DNA from: Microbacterium luteolum
GTDB taxonomy: Bacteria > Actinomycetota > Actinomycetes > Actinomycetales > Microbacteriaceae
Assembly (NCBI RefSeq): GCF_039533965.1
Contig: NZ_BAAAUN010000001.1
Coordinates: 186,001 to 250,000 of the forward strand
Direction of reading: 5' to 3'
DNA length: 64,000 nt
Shown: in pieces, positions 16,194 to 24,944 of the stretch
Position numbering within the stretch: the stretch's first letter is position 1
Layout of the letters: the number at the start of each line of letters is the position of its first letter
Notes under the pieces: generated by a model
What the model was told of the DNA's origin: nothing
Databases searched by the model: none
What the model saw: the letters and a program-made list of their open reading frames with translations, nothing else
Translations under genes and position numbers: made by a program

Positions 16194-17219
16194 TCAGTGC
16201 AGGATGCCGGCCTCGCCGAGCTGATCGCGGAGCCCTGCGCCGTCTTCGGCACTGACCCAGGGAGCGGAATCCGCGGCGTGCGGCTCCGACTCGGCACGAC
16301 CACCGGCGAGAACGGCTTCGGCGGGGAGCAGGCGACGGATAGCGACGCCCGCCACGGACTCGGGATGCTCCTCCATGAACTGCGTGTAGATGGACTCGTC
16401 GTGCTGACCGTCGTCGCCGATCAACAGCCACTTCACATGAGGGAACTCGGAGGCGAGCCGACGGAGGTTGGTGAGCTTGTGCTCGCGTCCGCTGCGGAAC
16501 CAGCGGTCGTGCGTGGGGCCCCAGTCGGTGAGGAGCATGGATCCGGCCGGGAACAGGTGGCGACTGAGGAAGCGCCACAGAGTGGGGGCGACGTTCCACG
16601 CGCCGGTCGACAGGTAGACCATCGGGGCGCCGGGGTGCTGACGCAGCAGCTGGTCGAGGAGCACGGCCATGCCGGGGACGGGGAGGCGCGCATGCTCGTC
16701 GAGGACGAAGGAGTTCCAGAAGGCGATGAACGGGCGCGGGAGGGCAGTCACCATCACGGTGTCGTCGACATCGGACAGCACCCCGAAAGTGGTGCTCGCG
16801 GCGACGATGAAGGCGCGGGCCTCGACGGGCTCCTGTCCCTCGACCGAGATCGTGAAGGTCTGCCACCCTGGCTCGAGATCCGCGTGGATGACGGTGTCGA
16901 CGACGCCTCCGCGGTCGGCGACCACCTGGTGCGTCGAGCCGCCGACATCGACGGTGACCGCAGCGAAGCTCACCGGGATTCCGACGAAGCTGCGCCATCC
17001 GCGCACACTCGCGGGTTCGCCGTCGCGTGTGCGGCGCTGCGGAGGAACGATCAGCACACGGCCGACGACGCGCACCCAACCCGGTCCGCCGTAACCGGGG
17101 AACGGCAGGATCGTCGCGACCCGTCCACGGCGTCGCGCGCGGCCCTCACGCCAGACGTGGAGGCGGTGTTCGAGTCGCGCGAACCAGTGGATCCGGGGCG
17201 CCGGGGGTGCGGAAGCCAT
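16194..17219 (-). CDS. App1-family phosphatidate phosphatase-like protein (DUF2183)
   Basis: A 341-residue protein with an N-terminal beta-rich region and a C-terminal HAD-like phosphatase domain. The catalytic motif LSDVDDTVM (DxDxT) lies near residue 170, VYLSTGAWNV downstream supplies the motif-II Ser/Thr, and LLIGDDGQHDESIY near 285 supplies the acidic motif. Yeast App1 dephosphorylates phosphatidate; bacterial relatives are uncharacterised. It starts 4 nt after the DedA stop and is followed by the next gene with a 1-nt gap. The link to a DedA membrane protein supports a lipid or membrane role (inference). Confidence 0.85.
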   Translation of the reverse strand: MASAPPAPRIHWFARLEHRLHVWREGRARRRGRVATILPFPGYGGPGWVRVVGRVLIVPPQRRTRDGEPASVRGWRSFVGIPVSFAAVTVDVGGSTHQVVADRGGVVDTVIHADLEPGWQTFTISVEGQEPVEARAFIVAASTTFGVLSDVDDTVMVTALPRPFIAFWNSFVLDEHARLPVPGMAVLLDQLLRQHPGAPMVYLSTGAWNVAPTLWRFLSRHLFPAGSMLLTDWGPTHDRWFRSGREHKLTNLRRLASEFPHVKWLLIGDDGQHDESIYTQFMEEHPESVAGVAIRRLLPAEAVLAGGRAESEPHAADSAPWVSAEDGAGLRDQLGEAGILH

Positions 17220-17223
17220 TGCC

Positions 17224-17895
17224 TCAGTCTTTCACGTCGGCGTCGGTCTCCGCGTCCTCCGAGTTCAGGTGACGGGATTCCAGACGCTGCAGCAGCTTCT
17301 TCCCCAGGAAGGCGAGCACGAGGAACAGCGCGATGATGCCGACGAAGATGTACCCGGCGAAGTGCACGCGGTCGACGAGTTCCCGGAAGCTCCCGGCCGC
17401 CAAGGACGAGACGCTGACGTACGCGGTGGCCCAGATGACGCACGCGGGTGCCGTCCAGGCGAGGAAGCGGCGGTACGGGTACTCGCTCATGCCGACGGTG
17501 AGCGGGACGAGCGAGTGCAGCACCGGCAGGAACCGGGACAGGAAGATGGCAATGCCGCCGCGGCGCGCCAGGTAGTTCTCGGCGCGCACCCAGTTCTTCT
17601 CGCCGATCCGCCGTCCCAGCCACGACGAGCGGATGTGCGGCCCGAGCCAGCGGCCCAGGAAGAAGCCGATGCTCTCGCCGATGAGGGCGCCGATGACGAC
17701 CGCGACGCCCATCGCGATGCCTTCCAGAGGGCTGGCGACGCCGATCGACGCGATGATCACGATCGTGTCGCCCGGGACGATGAGTCCGATCAGGATGCTC
17801 GTCTCCAGCATGACGGCGAGCCCGGCGACGAGGGTGCGCGTGACCGGATCGATCGACTGCACGGTGTCGAGGAGCCAGAGCAGGAGGTCGTCCAC
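17224..17895 (-). CDS. DedA-family membrane protein
   Basis: A 223-residue polytopic membrane protein of the DedA/SNARE-associated family. These act in membrane homeostasis and some flip undecaprenyl phosphate or phosphatidyl lipids. Visible features are LETSILIGLIVPGDTIVII (re-entrant loop region with the conserved PG(D/E)), IGESIGFFLGRWLG, and the basic FLSRFLPVLHSLVPLTVGM. The GTG start at 17895 gives a normal length and sits 7 bases after a minus-strand TATCCT, so the transcript is probably leaderless. It heads the operon with the App1-like gene and is divergent from pabB across only 41 bp. Confidence 0.87.
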   Translation of the reverse strand: MDDLLLWLLDTVQSIDPVTRTLVAGLAVMLETSILIGLIVPGDTIVIIASIGVASPLEGIAMGVAVVIGALIGESIGFFLGRWLGPHIRSSWLGRRIGEKNWVRAENYLARRGGIAIFLSRFLPVLHSLVPLTVGMSEYPYRRFLAWTAPACVIWATAYVSVSSLAAGSFRELVDRVHFAGYIFVGIIALFLVLAFLGKKLLQRLESRHLNSEDAETDADVKD

Positions 17896-17901
17896 CTCAT
17901 G

Positions 17902-17907
17902 AGGATA
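17902..17907 (-). promoter_or_regulatory. -10 box of DedA operon, leaderless
   Basis: TATCCT on the minus strand ends 7 bases before the GTG at 17895. Together with the opposing box at 17925-17930 it forms back-to-back promoters inside a 41-bp gap. Confidence 0.6.
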
Positions 17908-17924
17908 CGGGAGCAGGCCGGTCC

Positions 17925-17930
17925 TAGGCT
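17925..17930 (+). promoter_or_regulatory. -10 box of pabB, leaderless
   Basis: TAGGCT ends 7 bases before the GTG at 17937. No Shine-Dalgarno sequence is present. The -35 region of this promoter would lie inside the DedA coding start. Confidence 0.6.
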
Positions 17931-17936
17931 GGACAG

Positions 17937-19256
17937 GTGCGCGAACGCCTGAGTCCCCGAGAGCTGCCCGGGTGGGTGGACCCGGCGCGCGTGTTCCGGA
18001 TGCTGGAGGCGCAGGCAGCCGACGTGTTCTGGCTCGATGCCGGTGCGGCAGCGACCGAGGGCTGGAGCTTCGTCGGCACGGGGGAGCCGTCGTCACTCCC
18101 CGACGACGTGCGCCTCGACGTGGTGCCTGCGGATGACGGGCGTCCGCCGTTCGCCGGTGGATGGGTCGGCTGGCGTGATTACGAGAGCGGGGCGAGGGCA
18201 GCGGGAGCGCCGGTGTCCGACAGTGCGGACGAGTCGGCATCCTCCTGGTTGCGCGCCACGCGCGTCGTCGCCTTCGATCACGCGGCCGGCCGCACCTGGA
18301 CGCTCAGCGCGGAGGCGGATGCCGAGACGTGGGCGGTCGCCGTCGCGGCGGCATCCGCTCGTCCGGCCGGAGAACCCGGCGGCGAGGCGGACAGCGCTCC
18401 CCGGGTCGCCGAGGCGCGACACGATCCCCAGGAGTACGCCGCCCTGATCGAACGCTGCCGCGGACTCATCCGTGCGGGCATCGCCTATCAGCTGTGCCTC
18501 ACGACGCGCTTCACCGTACCGGGGGCGCATGACGCCGTCGCGGTCTACGAACGGTTGCGCGCGGCCACGCCCGCGCATCACGGCGGGTTCGTCCGCATCG
18601 GAGGGCGCGCACTGCTGAGTGCGAGTCCCGAGCAGTTCCTGCACGCCGGGGGAGGCGTCATCCGCTCCCGTCCCATCAAGGGGACGCGTCCGCGCAGCGC
18701 AGACCCGCAGACGGATGCCGCGCTCGCTGCCGAGCTCGCGGTGAACGTCAAGGAGCGCGCCGAGAACGTGATGATCGTTGACCTGATGCGCAACGACCTC
18801 TCTCGGGTGTGCGTTCCGGGAACGATCCGGGTCGACGGCCTGTGGACCGTGGAGAGCTATCCCGCGGTGCACCAGCTCGTGAGCACCGTGAGCGGCACGG
18901 CGGCGGAGGGCACCACCGTCGGCGCGCTGCTCGAGGCGACATTCCCGGCCGGGAGCATGACGGGAGCGCCGAAGCTCTCGGCCATGACACGGCTGCACGA
19001 GTTGGAGGGCGGCCCGAGGGGCGTGTACGCCGGATGCTTCGGGTATGTCGGCGTCGACGGCGCTGTCGACCTCGCGATGGTCATCCGGAGCATCGTGATC
19101 GACGCGGACGAGGCCGTGATCGGCGCCGGGGGCGGAATCACCTGGGGGTCGGTCGCCGCGGCGGAGGTCGCCGAGGTCGCGACCAAGGCGCGTGCCCCCC
19201 TGGCCGCGCTCGGCGCGGAAATGCCCGCCCTCTGGGGTTCCGATATCCTGAACTGA
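17937..19256 (+). CDS. pabB: Chorismate-binding enzyme, aminodeoxychorismate synthase component I
   Basis: A 439-residue chorismate-utilising enzyme that makes 4-amino-4-deoxychorismate for folate, given ammonia from a PabA glutaminase. Conserved C-terminal motifs are present: [56 protein letters not shown] and a terminal [10 protein letters not shown]. The PIKGT motif, with Lys where anthranilate synthase usually has PIAGT, favours PabB. The N-terminal subdomain is short, as in many actinobacterial PabB proteins. The GTG start fits a leaderless transcript. No pabC or pabA is adjacent; leuS follows within about 25 bp. Confidence 0.87.
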   Translation: MRERLSPRELPGWVDPARVFRMLEAQAADVFWLDAGAAATEGWSFVGTGEPSSLPDDVRLDVVPADDGRPPFAGGWVGWRDYESGARAAGAPVSDSADESASSWLRATRVVAFDHAAGRTWTLSAEADAETWAVAVAAASARPAGEPGGEADSAPRVAEARHDPQEYAALIERCRGLIRAGIAYQLCLTTRFTVPGAHDAVAVYERLRAATPAHHGGFVRIGGRALLSASPEQFLHAGGGVIRSRPIKGTRPRSADPQTDAALAAELAVNVKERAENVMIVDLMRNDLSRVCVPGTIRVDGLWTVESYPAVHQLVSTVSGTAAEGTTVGALLEATFPAGSMTGAPKLSAMTRLHELEGGPRGVYAGCFGYVGVDGAVDLAMVIRSIVIDADEAVIGAGGGITWGSVAAAEVAEVATKARAPLAALGAEMPALWGSDILN

Positions 19257-19281
19257 TCCCGTTTTTCCCTGCAGATTGGTC

Positions 19282-21867
19282 GTGCGTTCGTTGTCTGAGA
19301 ACCTGTCCTTCGGTCCCGCCGACGAGGGGACCCCGTCGGCGCACGCCATCCAGAGCAAATGGCAGAAGTACTGGGCGGAGAACGAGACCTTCCTCACGGG
19401 CGGCGATGACGACAAGCGCCCGCGGCGGTACGTGCTGGCGATGTTCCCGTACCCCTCGGGCGACCTGCACATGGGGCACGCAGAGAACTACCTCTACTCC
19501 GACATCGTCGCGCGCTTCTGGCGCCACCGCGGGCACAACGTGCTCAACCCGATCGGCTGGGACTCGTTCGGTCTGCCCGCCGAGAACGCCGCGATCCGCC
19601 AGGGGGCCGACCCTCGCGAGTGGACGTACACGAACATCGCCCAGCAGAAGGCGGCCTTCCAGTCGTACGGCGTCTCGTTCGACTGGTCGCGCGTGCTGCA
19701 CACCTCCGACCCGGAGTACTACCGCTGGAACCAGTGGCTGTTCCTGAAGCTGCACGAGCGCGGACTGGCCTATCGCAAGAAGAGCGCCGTCAACTGGTGC
19801 CCCAACGACCAGACCGTGTTGGCGAACGAGCAGGTCGTCGACGGCCGCTGCGAGCGCTGCGGGTACGAGGTCGTGAAGAAGAAGCTGACCCAGTGGTACT
19901 TCAAGATCACCGACTACGCCGACCGCCTGCTCGATGACCTGAATCAGCTCGAGGGGTTCTGGCCGCACAAGGTGCTGCAGATGCAGCGCAACTGGATCGG
20001 CCGCTCGATCGGAGCCGACGTCGACTTCCGCATCGAAGGACGCGACGAGCCCGTCACGGTCTTCTCGACGCGCCCCGACACGCTGCACGGTGCGACGTTC
20101 TTCGTCGTGGCGCCCGACTCGGATCTGGCGTCCGAGCTCGCCGTCGGTGCCCCCGTCGAGGTGCAGGAGCGGTTCCGCACCTATCTGGAGCAGGTGCAGA
20201 AGGAGACCGACATCGATCGGCAGTCCACGGACCGCCCGAAGACCGGTGTGTTCCTGGAGCGCTACGCGATCAACCCGGTCAACGGCGAGAAGCTGCCGGT
20301 CTGGGCGGCCGACTACGTGCTGGCCGACTACGGTCACGGCGCGGTCATGGCCGTGCCGGCGCACGATCAGCGCGACCTGGACTTCGCCCGCGCGTTCGAC
20401 CTGCCTGTCAAGGTCGTCGTCGACACCACGGCGCCTGTCACCGGGGCGATGCCGGTCATCGAGGTCGATGAGGAGGGCGTGCCGATCGACACCGGCGCCG
20501 CACTCGACGAGCAGAACCCCGCGTCCACCGGCATCGCCCTGACCGGCGAGGGGCGCATGATCAACTCAGGCGCGCTGAACGGTCTGTCCAAGCGCAACGC
20601 GATCGCCCGCGCGATCGAGCAGCTGGAGGCATCGGGCACCGGGCGTGCGGCCAAGAACTACCGTCTGCGCGACTGGCTGATCTCGCGCCAGCGCTTCTGG
20701 GGCACCCCGATCCCGATGCTGCATGCCGAGGACGGCCGGATCATCCCGGTCTCCGAGGACCAGCTGCCGGTGAAGCTGCCGAGCGTCGAAGGCCTCGACC
20801 TGAAGCCCAAGGGCTCGTCGCCGCTCGGTGCGGCCGAGAGCTGGGTGCAGACGGTCGACCCCGAGACCGGTGACCCGGTGCTGCGCGACCCCGACACCAT
20901 GGACACCTTCGTCGACAGCTCCTGGTACTTCCTGCGCTTCCTGTCGCCGAACAGCGGCACCGTCGCGTTCGACCCTGCTCAGGCGGCGCGCTGGGCACCG
21001 GTCGACTCGTACATCGGCGGTGTCGAGCACGCGATCCTGCACCTGCTGTACGCGCGCTTCATCACCAAGGTGCTGTTCGACATGGGGCTGATCGACTTCA
21101 CCGAGCCGTTCTCGAACCTCATCAACCAGGGCATGGTGCTGCTCGACGGCGCCAAGATGTCGAAGAGCAAGGGCAACCTCGTGCTCTTCGAGGAGGAGCT
21201 CGACGCCTACGGAGCGGACGCGCTCCGCGTCGGACTCGCGTTCGCCGGGCCGGTGGAGGACGACAAGGACTGGGCCGACGTCTCGACGACCGGTGCGCAG
21301 AAGTTCCTGGCGCGTGCTCTGCGGATCGCGGGCGAGGTCGACAGCCCGGTGGACGTGGTGTTCGCCGGTGGCGATGCCGCCCTGCGTCGTGCCACCCACA
21401 AGCTGCTGGCCGAGGCGCCGGCGCTGGTCGAGCAGACGAAGTTCAACGTGCTCGTGGCACGCCTGATGGAGCTCGTCAACATCACGCGCAAGACGATCGA
21501 CGGCGTCGCCGGTGCCACCGACCCCGCCGTGCGCGAGGCCGCGGAGACCATCGCCGTGATGCTCGACCTCATCGCCCCGCACACCGCGGAGGAGATGTGG
21601 GAGATGCTCGGCCATGAGCCGTCTGTCGGCCTGGTGACGTGGCGTTCGGCCGATCCTGCACTGCTCGTGGAGGACACGATCACGGCCGTCGTGCAGGTGG
21701 GCGGGAAGGTGCGCGCGCAGCTCGAGGTGTCGGCGCGGATCGGCGAGGCCGAGCTCGAGTCGCTCGCGCGGGCCGACGAGCGTGTGATCCGGTCGATCGG
21801 CGACCGCGAGATCGTGAAGGTCGTCGTGCGCGCGCCGAAGATCGTCAGCTTCGTCGTCAAGGGCTAG
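19282..21867 (+). CDS. leuS: Leucyl-tRNA synthetase
   Basis: An 861-residue class I aminoacyl-tRNA synthetase that charges tRNA-Leu. The HIGH-type motif is [12 protein letters not shown] near residue 65, the inserted editing domain carries [13 protein letters not shown], and [10 protein letters not shown] near 625 is the KMSKS loop. The C-terminal domain binds the tRNA. The length is normal for bacterial LeuRS. The start is uncertain: GTG 19282 is my choice, with TTG 19276 and TTG 19291 in frame as alternatives and no clear ribosome-binding site. It follows pabB by about 25 bp and may be co-transcribed. Confidence 0.95.
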   Translation: MRSLSENLSFGPADEGTPSAHAIQSKWQKYWAENETFLTGGDDDKRPRRYVLAMFPYPSGDLHMGHAENYLYSDIVARFWRHRGHNVLNPIGWDSFGLPAENAAIRQGADPREWTYTNIAQQKAAFQSYGVSFDWSRVLHTSDPEYYRWNQWLFLKLHERGLAYRKKSAVNWCPNDQTVLANEQVVDGRCERCGYEVVKKKLTQWYFKITDYADRLLDDLNQLEGFWPHKVLQMQRNWIGRSIGADVDFRIEGRDEPVTVFSTRPDTLHGATFFVVAPDSDLASELAVGAPVEVQERFRTYLEQVQKETDIDRQSTDRPKTGVFLERYAINPVNGEKLPVWAADYVLADYGHGAVMAVPAHDQRDLDFARAFDLPVKVVVDTTAPVTGAMPVIEVDEEGVPIDTGAALDEQNPASTGIALTGEGRMINSGALNGLSKRNAIARAIEQLEASGTGRAAKNYRLRDWLISRQRFWGTPIPMLHAEDGRIIPVSEDQLPVKLPSVEGLDLKPKGSSPLGAAESWVQTVDPETGDPVLRDPDTMDTFVDSSWYFLRFLSPNSGTVAFDPAQAARWAPVDSYIGGVEHAILHLLYARFITKVLFDMGLIDFTEPFSNLINQGMVLLDGAKMSKSKGNLVLFEEELDAYGADALRVGLAFAGPVEDDKDWADVSTTGAQKFLARALRIAGEVDSPVDVVFAGGDAALRRATHKLLAEAPALVEQTKFNVLVARLMELVNITRKTIDGVAGATDPAVREAAETIAVMLDLIAPHTAEEMWEMLGHEPSVGLVTWRSADPALLVEDTITAVVQVGGKVRAQLEVSARIGEAELESLARADERVIRSIGDREIVKVVVRAPKIVSFVVKG

Positions 21868-21878
21868 AGCCGTTCCTC

Positions 21879-21912
21879 CACCGGGGGCGATCCTGAGGGG
21901 TTGTCCCCGGTG
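21879..21912 (+). terminator. Possible weak terminator after leuS
   Basis: CACCGGGG (21879-21886) and CCCCGGTG (21905-21912) can pair across an 18-nt loop. There is no U-tract, so intrinsic termination is uncertain. Confidence 0.3.
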
Positions 21913-21949
21913 CGTGGTTTCCGGGCTCTGTCGGGTGTCCGCGTCGGCC

Positions 21950-21955
21950 TAGCGT
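21950..21955 (+). promoter_or_regulatory. -10 box of comEA, leaderless
   Basis: TAGCGT ends 7 bases before the ATG at 21962, again in the leaderless spacing seen at other genes here. Confidence 0.6.
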
Positions 21956-21961
21956 GGCGGG

Positions 21962-22558
21962 ATGCCTCCAGAGCCGCCCCCGCCTGCGCCGCGACGTCGT
22001 CTGCGGCTGAGCATCGGCGCCGGTGTGGTTCTCGCGCTCGTCGTGCTCTCGGCAGCGGTCGGGTTCGGCATCCTGCGTGGCCAGGCGGCGCCGGTGGATT
22101 CCCTGCCGCTGTCAGAAGCCGGCGCCACGCCGGGCCCGACCGGCGAGCTCTACGTGCACGTGCTGGGAGCCGTCGCGCGTCCGGGACTCTACGTGCTCGA
22201 CCTCGATGCGCGGCTCGTGGACGCCGTCGCGGCAGCGGGGGGAACGACCGATGATGCCGACCTGACGGCGGTGAATCTCGCTCGCGTCCTCGCGGACGGC
22301 GAGCAGATCATCGTGCCCACGGTGGGCGCGACCGCGGACGCATCGGGCGCCACTGCGCCGGGCGACGACCGCATCGATCTGAACACGGCCGACCAGGCGG
22401 CGCTGGAGACGCTTCCGCGCATCGGCCCGGCACTCGCGGAGCGGATCATCACGTGGCGCGACGAGAACGGGCGCTTCGCGTCGGTGGACGACCTGCTCGC
22501 GGTGCCCGGGATCGGCGAGAAGCTGCTGGCCGGCATCCGCGAGGCCGTGCGCGTATGA
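21962..22558 (+). CDS. comEA: ComEA-family DNA-binding protein
   Basis: A 198-residue membrane-anchored DNA-binding protein; homologues receive double-stranded DNA at the cell surface during competence. A Pro-rich cytoplasmic tip precedes one transmembrane helix (about 19-41, VVLALVVLSAAVGFGIL). Then come an SLBB-like domain (VHVLGAVARPGLYVLDLDA) and C-terminal helix-hairpin-helix repeats (IDLNTADQAALETLPRIGP and LLAVPGIGEKLLAGI). The start is fixed by the TAGCGT box. It overlaps comEC by ATGA, the standard arrangement. Natural transformation in this organism is not shown by this alone. Confidence 0.93.
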   Translation: MPPEPPPPAPRRRLRLSIGAGVVLALVVLSAAVGFGILRGQAAPVDSLPLSEAGATPGPTGELYVHVLGAVARPGLYVLDLDARLVDAVAAAGGTTDDADLTAVNLARVLADGEQIIVPTVGATADASGATAPGDDRIDLNTADQAALETLPRIGPALAERIITWRDENGRFASVDDLLAVPGIGEKLLAGIREAVRV

Positions 22559-24876
22559 GGTCCCGCGATCTGCGTCTGCTGCCGCTCGCGGCGGCGGTGT
22601 GGTGCGTGGCTCTCTTCTGCGTGCTCGTCCCGGGGGTCGCATGGGGGAGTGCGGCGATCGGCGGTGTCGCAGCCGTCTCTTTTCTCTGCGTGCTCGTCTG
22701 GCGCCGACGTGGTCATGGCCGGCGCATCGACGGTGGCGGACTGCTCGTGGTGGCTCTGGCCGCCGGTGCCGCGGTCGCGATGTCTGCGGGGTTCGCGTCA
22801 CCCGCGCGCGACCGCATCGCAGAGTGGGACGGCCGTGTGGTGGAGGTGCTCGCCGACGTGACGTCCTCGGCGTCGGTCGGTCAGGACGGACGACTCTGGT
22901 TCGAGGCCGTGTCGGTCGGCGTCGGGCCACCGGGGAAGACGGCGCCGCTGTCGGCGCCCGTGCGAATCGGCATCGACCCGGCCGACGGGTTCGATCTCGG
23001 AGCGCGCATACGCGTCACCGGCGAGGCGGCCGCGACCGATGCGGGGGAGCGCTCGGCCCTGGTCCTCTTCGGCGGCGACGCCGAAGTGATCGCGCCAGCA
23101 TCGGGCGTGTTCGGTGCGGCGGCGGCGCTGCGGCTGGCCTTCATCGAACGCTCACTCCGCCTGCCCGACCCGGGCGCAGGGCTCCTTCCCGGACTCGCCG
23201 TGGGCGACACCCGTGCCGTGACCGACGCGTTGACCGACGACATGCGTACGAGCGGGCTCAGCCACCTCACGGCCGTCAGCGGCGCGAACTGCGCGATCGT
23301 GGTCGGTGCCGTGTTCTGGCTGACCGCCCTGTGCGGCGGAGGACGGATGCTGCGCGTCGTGCTGGCCGCGACGGCATTGGCGGGGTTCGTGGTGCTCGTC
23401 ACGCCGGAGCCGAGCGTCATCCGCGCTGCCGTGATGGCCGGTGTCGCGATGCTGACCGTGCTGCTCGGCCGACCGAGCGCGGGCGCCGGCATGCTCTCGC
23501 TCTGCGCCGTCGTGATCCTGCTCGCCGACCCGTGGCTGGCAGCGACTCCCGGTTTCGCGCTGTCGGTCGTGGCCTCCGGCGCGCTGATCCTGCTGGCACC
23601 GCCACTGAGCCGGGGGATGACGCGATGGATGCCCGGCCCCGTGGCGCTGGCGATCGCGGTGCCGCTCGCTGCCCAGCTCGCCTGCGGACCCATCATCGCC
23701 CTGTTCGCCGAGCAGCAGTCGCTCATCGGGATCGCCGCCAACCTTCTCGCGGCGCCGGCCGCCCCCGTCGCGACGGTGATCGGACTGCTCGCGTGCCTCG
23801 CCGCACCGATTCCACCCCTCGCGGACCTCTTGACGGCGTCTGCCTGGCTGCCGGCAGCGTGGATCGCGACGACGGCGTCGACCACGGCGCAGCTGCCGAT
23901 CGCTCAGCTCCTGCTCCCGGCGGGGATCGCCAGCGCGCTGCTGGTGCTTCTGGTCAGCGCCTCGCTGGCTGCCGTGCTGATCGGTCGGCGCGGCACCTCT
24001 TCTCCGCGGATCGCGCGGGCGATCGTGCTGGCTCGACAGGGTGCAGCGGGCGTCCTCATCGTGGTGCTCTCCCTCGCCGGAGCGCATCTCGTCCTGTCCG
24101 GCCCGCTCGCCACATCCACGGCACCCGACGGCTGGTCGATCGCCGCGTGCGACGTGGGGCAGGGCGATGCGCTCCTCGTGCGATCCGCCGGCCAGGTGGC
24201 GCTGATCGACACGGGTCCGGAGCCGGGACCGCTTTCCGAGTGCCTGGCGTCGCTCGGCGTCCAGCGCATCGACCTGCTCGTGCTGTCGCACTTCGACCTC
24301 GACCACGTCGGCGGCACGGCTGCCGTCGAAGGGAAGGTCGGCACCGTGCTGCACGGCCCCACGGCAGAACCTGCCGATCAGCGGCTCATCGACGACCTGG
24401 CAGCCGCCGGGGCGCGCCTCGCACCGGCGTCGGCGGGCCTGCGGGGCGTCCTGGGGTCAGCGGCCTGGCGAGTGCTGTGGCCGCTGCGGGACTCTGCGGC
24501 CTTCCCGCCCGGCAACGACGCGAGCGTGGTGATCGACTTCGCCGGCGGAGAGGTGCCCCGCTCCCTGTTCCTCGGAGACCTCTCGGCTGAGCCGCAACGC
24601 ATGCTGATGCGCTCGGTGCGGCTCGGCGCATACACCGTGGTGAAGGTCGCGCATCACGGCAGCGCGGATCAGGATGCCGGACTGTACGACGCGGCGCAGG
24701 CGACGGCGGCGATCTTCAGCGCCGGAGCCGACAACGACTACGGCCACCCGCGGGAGGAGACGCTCGACCTTCTCGGCGCAACCGGCGCACATCTCCTTCG
24801 TACCGATACCCAGGGGCGCATCCTGCTCGGTATCCGCGATGGCCGGCTGCAGGTCTGGACGGAACGGGACCCGTGA
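22555..24876 (+). CDS. comEC: ComEC/Rec2-family DNA uptake channel protein
   Basis: A 773-residue polytopic membrane protein. The N-terminal part has several helices, the middle carries the Competence domain (GLSHLTAVSGANCAIVVGAV near residue 240), and the C-terminal third is a metallo-beta-lactamase-like domain with CDVGQGDALLV, LVLSHFDLDHVGG and KVAHHGSADQ. It is thought to pass and degrade one strand of incoming DNA. The start overlaps comEA; a longer upstream reading lies inside comEA. In many bacteria holA follows comEC directly. Here holA is 18.6 kb away, beyond the catabolic block. Confidence 0.93.
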   Translation: MRSRDLRLLPLAAAVWCVALFCVLVPGVAWGSAAIGGVAAVSFLCVLVWRRRGHGRRIDGGGLLVVALAAGAAVAMSAGFASPARDRIAEWDGRVVEVLADVTSSASVGQDGRLWFEAVSVGVGPPGKTAPLSAPVRIGIDPADGFDLGARIRVTGEAAATDAGERSALVLFGGDAEVIAPASGVFGAAAALRLAFIERSLRLPDPGAGLLPGLAVGDTRAVTDALTDDMRTSGLSHLTAVSGANCAIVVGAVFWLTALCGGGRMLRVVLAATALAGFVVLVTPEPSVIRAAVMAGVAMLTVLLGRPSAGAGMLSLCAVVILLADPWLAATPGFALSVVASGALILLAPPLSRGMTRWMPGPVALAIAVPLAAQLACGPIIALFAEQQSLIGIAANLLAAPAAPVATVIGLLACLAAPIPPLADLLTASAWLPAAWIATTASTTAQLPIAQLLLPAGIASALLVLLVSASLAAVLIGRRGTSSPRIARAIVLARQGAAGVLIVVLSLAGAHLVLSGPLATSTAPDGWSIAACDVGQGDALLVRSAGQVALIDTGPEPGPLSECLASLGVQRIDLLVLSHFDLDHVGGTAAVEGKVGTVLHGPTAEPADQRLIDDLAAAGARLAPASAGLRGVLGSAAWRVLWPLRDSAAFPPGNDASVVIDFAGGEVPRSLFLGDLSAEPQRMLMRSVRLGAYTVVKVAHHGSADQDAGLYDAAQATAAIFSAGADNDYGHPREETLDLLGATGAHLLRTDTQGRILLGIRDGRLQVWTERDP

Positions 24877-24932
24877 CCGTCCTCACGCGCTCGTGAATAT
24901 ACATCGGGGCGTTCCCCTGTACGCCAGGGAGG

Positions 24933-24938
24933 TATTCT
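24933..24938 (+). promoter_or_regulatory. -10 box of the PucR-type gene, leaderless
   Basis: TATTCT ends 7 bases before the ATG at 24945. GGGAGG just upstream is too far to act as a ribosome-binding site if transcription starts at the ATG. Confidence 0.55.
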
Positions 24939-24944
24939 GCTGCC

